A model generated the notes under the pieces. The model was not told the origin of the DNA. It searched no databases and worked only from the letters and a program-made list of their open reading frames with translations. From an uncultured Thermomicrobiales bacterium (lineage in GTDB: Bacteria; Chloroflexota; Chloroflexia; Thermomicrobiales; UBA6265), in contig CADCWK010000073.1 of assembly GCA_902806375.1 (NCBI GenBank), forward strand, positions 1-8,852: DNA of 8,852 nt. Reading direction: 5' to 3'. This document shows positions 5,841 through 8,852 of this stretch, in pieces (the stretch's first letter is position 1; each line of letters starts with the position of its first letter). The translations under genes and the position numbers were made by a program.

Positions 5841-6917
5841 ATGCCTGACACCTCCCCCGCCGGCCCCTTCGCGGTCCAGCCACGACTGGACGTCAAGCCT
5901 TGGGGCGGATCACGCCTGGCAGCCTACGGCTTCGAGGCACCTGGTGGCTCCGTTGAGCCGCTGGGCGAGGTCGTCGTCTCCGCGAGCCAGTCGATCATCA
6001 CCACCGGACCGTGGCAAGGGACCAGCCTCGGGGACCTGACTGCCCGGTTCCCCGGCGCGGTGGCCGGTCACCTCGGCCGGGCGGTCACGGGCGGACGGCC
6101 GGTCTTTCCGCTGCTGATCAAGCTGATCGACGCCGCTCAGCACCTGTCGATCCAGGTCCACCCGGACGACGACCTCGCCGCCGCGGCGGACAGCACGGGC
6201 AAGACCGAAGCCTGGTACGTTCTGGACGCCCCAGCCGACGGTCAGTTGTTCCTCGGGTTGACCTCGGTATCCACGGCCACCTTCCTCGCAGCCTGCCGGG
6301 ATGGAGACGGGAGTTCGGCTCGCTACCTGCGAACGGTCAGCGCCCGCGCCGGCGAGACCGTCATCCTGCCGGCCGGGACGGTCCATGCCCTCGGCGCCGG
6401 AGTCCTGGTCTACGAGGTCCAACAGCCGTCCGAGATCACGTACCGGCTCGACGACTGGGGGCGCGTCGGCGCCGACGGACAGCCCCGCGCCCGTCATCTC
6501 GAGGAGGGTGGCCGGGCGATCAAGCCATACCTGCGGCCAGTCCCCACGGCGGGGATCGACCGCGAGCCCGTAGCGGGGGACCGGCGGATCCTGGCGGCCT
6601 GCCGGTATTTCGCCCTTGAACGGATCTCCCTGTGGGCTGGTGGGCGGATAGAGACGACGACCTCCGGGTCCCCCCAGGTGCTCACCGTGATCGACGGCGA
6701 GGCCACCATCCGCGGCGGCGATACCGAACTGACCGCTGCCCGTGGTGACTCCGTCGTGGTCCCGGCGGCCCTCCACGCCGTGACGGTCACTGGCCCCGAG
6801 CAGGCGACCGTCCTGCGGTCATGGGTGCCGGACCTCCTGACGGAGATCATCGCTCCGGCTCACCGGGCCGGCGTCTCCGACAGCGCGCTCGCCGCGATCG
6901 ACGTGACCATCCCGTAG
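5841..6917 (+). CDS. manA: Mannose-6-phosphate isomerase, class I
   Basis: Cytoplasmic zinc enzyme interconverting mannose-6-phosphate and fructose-6-phosphate. It links mannose use to glycolysis and, in reverse, to GDP-mannose synthesis. The 358-residue cupin-fold protein has the N-terminal KPWGG motif (19-23), zinc ligands Q105 and H107 in LSIQVHPDD (102-110), E123 in GKTEAWYVL (120-128) and H182 in LPAGTVHALG (176-185), and the YRLDDWGR block (201-208) with the conserved Arg. The C-terminal part (about 245-330) is a second jelly-roll with VVVPAALHAVTV. Its length lies between the short Bacillus type and the E. coli type. The start is supported by alignment of the first 25 residues to family N-termini. 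It is divergent from the sugar importer, suggesting that the imported sugar yields mannose. Confidence 0.94.
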   Translation: MPDTSPAGPFAVQPRLDVKPWGGSRLAAYGFEAPGGSVEPLGEVVVSASQSIITTGPWQGTSLGDLTARFPGAVAGHLGRAVTGGRPVFPLLIKLIDAAQHLSIQVHPDDDLAAAADSTGKTEAWYVLDAPADGQLFLGLTSVSTATFLAACRDGDGSSARYLRTVSARAGETVILPAGTVHALGAGVLVYEVQQPSEITYRLDDWGRVGADGQPRARHLEEGGRAIKPYLRPVPTAGIDREPVAGDRRILAACRYFALERISLWAGGRIETTTSGSPQVLTVIDGEATIRGGDTELTAARGDSVVVPAALHAVTVTGPEQATVLRSWVPDLLTEIIAPAHRAGVSDSALAAIDVTIP

Positions 6918-7084
6918 GCGTTCCCGCCGTCAGGGCGCCGGACGGTCCAGGTCGGGGACGACGTCAGGGGTCGGGATCGCGCCGAAGGCCCGTCCCCGCT
7001 CGACAGGACCCGGCGGACGCCGGATGGATTGGTACGACCCAGCCTCATCGTCTCTCGACCGGGACCGCCGGGAATGGACCGACG
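6918..7084. other. Convergent spacer between manA and znuA
   Basis: No gene with a usable start is seen. GC-rich dyads occur (for example CCGGCG-GA-CGCCGG at 7010-7023), but no U-run follows on either strand, so no intrinsic terminator can be called. One minus-strand frame without a start codon looks mildly coding (see findings). Confidence 0.5.
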
Positions 7085-8080
7085 CTACCCCTGGAGCGCG
7101 GTCACGATCGCAGTCACGTCATACGTGATCAGGTCGATATAGGTCCCGGCTTCACCCCCCGGCTCACTGAGAGCATCGGTGTAGAGGGCGGGCCCGACCA
7201 CGACATCGGCCTCGGATGCGATCTGCGTGAGCAGGTCCTCATTGCTCACGTTCTCCGGGAAGATCGCGGGGACGCCCGACGCCACGATCTGGTCGACCAG
7301 GGCGGCGATCTCGGACGCGCTCGGGTCGCCGGACTCGGTCGTGACGGACGGCAGCGCCGTCCCCACGATCTCGAAGCCGTACCGGCTGGCGAAGTAGGCG
7401 AAGGTGTCGTGGCTGGTCACCAGTCGCCGGCGCTCCGCCGGCAACGCCTCGACCTGCGCGATGACGAACGCGTCGAGCTCGTCGAGCCGCGTCTGGTAGG
7501 CCGCGGCGTTGGCCGAGTAGGTGGCGGCGTTGGCCGCGTCGGCCGCGACCAGCGCGGACTCGATCGCGGTGACGATCAGCGTGACGTTGGCGACGTCGAA
7601 CCAGACGTGTGGGTCGTACTCGCCCTCGTGCTCCTCGCCCTCATGCTCCTCGCCCTCCTCGTGCTCCGCCTCTCCCTGGCCGGTCGCCTCACCCGCGGGG
7701 AGGGGCGTGATGCCGTCGGTCACGACGACCCGCTGGGCGGACGACCCGGATGCCTCGTAGACGTCGTCCAGCCAGATCTCCAGACCGAGACCGTTCTCGA
7801 AGATGAGATCGGCCGAGGCGAGCGCATCGACATCGGCCGGGGTCGGCTCGAAGGTGTGGGAGTCGCCGTTGGCCCCGACCAGCACCACGACGTCCGCGCG
7901 ATCCCCGACCACGTTGTTCACGAGGTCGCCGGTAATCGAATTGGTCGCCACGACCCGCAGGCGCTCGCCCTGGGCGCCGGCCGGCTGGACGAGCCCCGAC
8001 AGCAGCACCGCGATCAGCGCGACGATCCCCGTGACGCGTCCGATCAACCCAGAGCCGGTTCGACCGATGCTGCCTGCCAT
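7085..8080 (-). CDS. znuA: Zinc ABC transporter substrate-binding protein (ZnuA/TroA family)
   Basis: Extracytoplasmic receptor that binds zinc and hands it to a membrane permease. The 331-residue protein starts at the ATG at 8080, with AGAGGA (8088-8093) 7 nt upstream; the longer frame to 8176 would begin inside the promoter. A Sec signal peptide (hydrophobic 16-31) ends at AGA (34-36), with no lipobox cysteine. Metal ligands are visible in order: H75 in GDSHTFEP, H158 in YDPHVWFD, H224 in TSHDTFAYF, and D302 in LYTDAL. Between the first two lies a Glu/His-rich loop (137-155) built from EHEGE repeats, a hallmark of zinc rather than manganese receptors. No znuB or znuC gene is present in the window. 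It converges with manA, and a Zur-like dyad sits at its promoter. Confidence 0.94.
   Translation of the reverse strand: MAGSIGRTGSGLIGRVTGIVALIAVLLSGLVQPAGAQGERLRVVATNSITGDLVNNVVGDRADVVVLVGANGDSHTFEPTPADVDALASADLIFENGLGLEIWLDDVYEASGSSAQRVVVTDGITPLPAGEATGQGEAEHEEGEEHEGEEHEGEYDPHVWFDVANVTLIVTAIESALVAADAANAATYSANAAAYQTRLDELDAFVIAQVEALPAERRRLVTSHDTFAYFASRYGFEIVGTALPSVTTESGDPSASEIAALVDQIVASGVPAIFPENVSNEDLLTQIASEADVVVGPALYTDALSEPGGEAGTYIDLITYDVTAIVTALQG
7619..7666 (-). repeat. 15-bp in-frame tandem repeat coding the EHEGE zinc loop
   Basis: Codons of the pattern GAG-CAY-GAG-GGC-GAG are repeated about three times (residues 139-154 of ZnuA; the first copy carries one extra GAG). The near-identical DNA copies suggest expansion by slippage or unequal crossing-over. 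Such loops vary in length among ZnuA proteins and are thought to collect or sense zinc. Confidence 0.8.
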
Positions 8081-8146
8081 GCTGCCATCCTCTCGGTAAC
8101 GGCTGGCACCAGGGTCAGAACGACCCGGCCAACCTGAGACCCGGAC

Positions 8147-8176
8147 AGCATAGACCAGATAGATACGTTGTATCAA
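8147..8176 (-). promoter_or_regulatory. Probable znuA promoter
   Basis: On the minus strand TTGATA (8176-8171; 5 of 6 to TTGACA) is followed after 18 bp by TATGCT (8152-8147; 4 of 6 to TATAAT). The start would be near 8140, giving a leader of about 60 nt before the ATG at 8080. The stretch is clearly AT-richer than its surroundings. Confidence 0.5.
8161..8175. promoter_or_regulatory. Zur-like dyad overlapping the znuA -35
   Basis: Minus-strand TGATACAACGTATCT contains the perfect dyad GATAC-N3-GTATC (8162-8174). Its form TGATA-N5-TATC(T) matches 9 of 10 outer bases of the TGATA-N5-TATCA arrangement I recall for Zur boxes in some bacteria. It overlaps the -35 hexamer, where a zinc-bound repressor would block transcription. 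Assignment to Zur is inference from gene context and symmetry. Confidence 0.5.
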
Positions 8177-8199
8177 TATCGACCGATGGCAGGGTCGGG

Positions 8200-8598
8200 C
8201 TACGGAGCCTGGTCGCCGGATTCCAGGAATGGCGGGACACCATGCCCACTGACGTCGGGGCCGGCCACCCGTGGGGTCGGCCGGTAGACCCGGACATCGC
8301 GGGCGCGATTGTCCCGGAGCAGGTCGCCGACGATGGCACTGCGGCCGGACGCGTTCACGAGCAGGAAGACATCCTCCGGCGTCGGTTCCGGGAACCCGAG
8401 ATCGACGGCGATGCCGGCCTGGGCGAACTGTCCGGCGATCGGGCCGCGGGCCGGGTCGAGGACACGGGCGGTGTGGCCCATCCCCCGGCTGTGCAGGGCG
8501 GACAGGCCGCTCGACAGGCGGTCACGCTGGTAGAGGGCGACGACGGTCTCGGCGGACTCGATCTGGTCGGGCCGGAGCCAGCCGGGCGACTGCGTCAT
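8200..8598 (-). CDS. Uncharacterised small protein upstream of znuA
   Basis: I do not recognise this gene. From the ATG at 8598 it encodes 132 residues starting MTQSPGWLRPDQIESAETVV. It shows two beta-alpha-like stretches, VVALYQRDRLSSGLSALHSRGM and, later, VFLLVNASGRSAIVGDLLRD followed by VRVYRP. These recall the ferredoxin-like layout of small stress proteins of the 17M type, but only weakly. There is no signal peptide, membrane segment or Cys. The start is uncertain: in-frame starts at 8661 (ATG) and 8694 (GTG) would add an Arg-rich tail, and none has a clear ribosome site. It is on the same strand as znuA, 119 nt upstream, and that gap holds the znuA promoter, so co-transcription is not required. 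GC3 bias and absence of a better ORF support it as real. Confidence 0.6.
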   Translation of the reverse strand: MTQSPGWLRPDQIESAETVVALYQRDRLSSGLSALHSRGMGHTARVLDPARGPIAGQFAQAGIAVDLGFPEPTPEDVFLLVNASGRSAIVGDLLRDNRARDVRVYRPTPRVAGPDVSGHGVPPFLESGDQAP

Positions 8599-8717
8599 GC
8601 CGGATACACGGGCGCGGGTCCGGGCCCGGGCCGAACCGCGGGAGGATCGGAGGGTTGGCATGGTCTGCGGGTACCTGTTGCGGGGGAGCGGCACGACGCG
8701 CGGAGGGATCGGGGTGG

Positions 8718-8748
8718 GTCGCCGGTCCCTGCGGGACGAACCGGCGAC
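8718..8748 (-). repeat. GC-rich compound hairpin upstream of the small unknown gene
   Basis: GTCGCCGGT (8718-8726) and ACCGGCGAC (8740-8748) pair perfectly over 9 bp, and an inner GTCCC-TGC-GGGAC hairpin (8725-8737) overlaps them, so two alternative folds are possible. No U-run follows on either strand. A weak minus-strand promoter match (TTGGCC-18-TAGCCT, -10 at 8769-8764) lies just upstream, which would put the hairpin in a 5' leader. Confidence 0.45.
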
Positions 8749-8852
8749 GATGACAGGGAGACAAGGCTACCGCACCGGGGAACGGTCGGCCAACGGCGTA
8801 CGGCGACGACGGGCCATGTCCGGGCCGGATGAGCGGAAGGCACACCCGCCCT

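Noticed and set aside
6821..8137. Long plus-strand open frame (438 codons) antisense to znuA
   Set aside because: ZnuA on the other strand has all metal ligands and a signal peptide; this frame is its Asp/Arg/Gly-rich mirror.
1..8852. tRNA, rRNA, CRISPR array, insertion sequence or phage genes
   Set aside because: I saw no cloverleaf, no regularly spaced identical repeats, no transposase or integrase motifs and no terminal inverted repeats with target duplications.

Overview
This is a high-GC, strongly GC3-biased bacterial window holding a sugar ABC transporter operon, a mannose-6-phosphate isomerase gene, a zinc-binding lipoprotein-like ABC receptor gene and two less certain small genes. 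The organism cannot be named from the sequence. GC content, Tat-exported sugar receptor without a lipobox, and gene style fit Chloroflexota (Thermomicrobia-like) or a related high-GC lineage; this is a low-confidence guess.

Layout. Positions 1-290 (minus strand, cut by the left edge) look like a small CxxC/CxxC zinc-finger-like protein whose reading frame appears to shift once. Positions 291-652 carry no convincing gene, but hold a helically phased GTGAAT repeat array, a TGTGATCACA palindrome and a probable terminator. Positions 653-5522 (minus) are a four-gene CUT1-type sugar importer read in the order Tat-secreted solute-binding protein, permease 1, permease 2, MalK/UgpC-type ATPase. The two permease genes overlap by 4 nt. 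An 18-bp perfect hairpin follows the binding-protein gene and another follows the permease pair. Positions 5523-5840 are a divergent control region: a TTGACA-17-CATAAA promoter and structured leader for the transporter, and an inverted repeat with a possible leaderless promoter for the rightward gene. Positions 5841-6917 (plus) encode a class I mannose-6-phosphate isomerase. Positions 6918-7084 are a convergent spacer. Positions 7085-8080 (minus) encode a ZnuA-type zinc receptor, with a Zur-like dyad overlapping its putative -35. Positions 8200-8598 (minus) encode an unrecognised small protein.

How it fits together. The importer would bring a mono- or oligosaccharide into the cell, and ManA would convert mannose-6-P to fructose-6-P. 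The divergent arrangement suggests, without proving, a mannose-containing substrate. ZnuA would supply zinc, which ManA needs, but no zinc permease or ATPase gene lies in the window. The gene content is ordinary; the more interesting signals are in the non-coding control elements. I see no new defence, mobile or biosynthetic system, and no tRNA, rRNA, CRISPR or insertion sequence.
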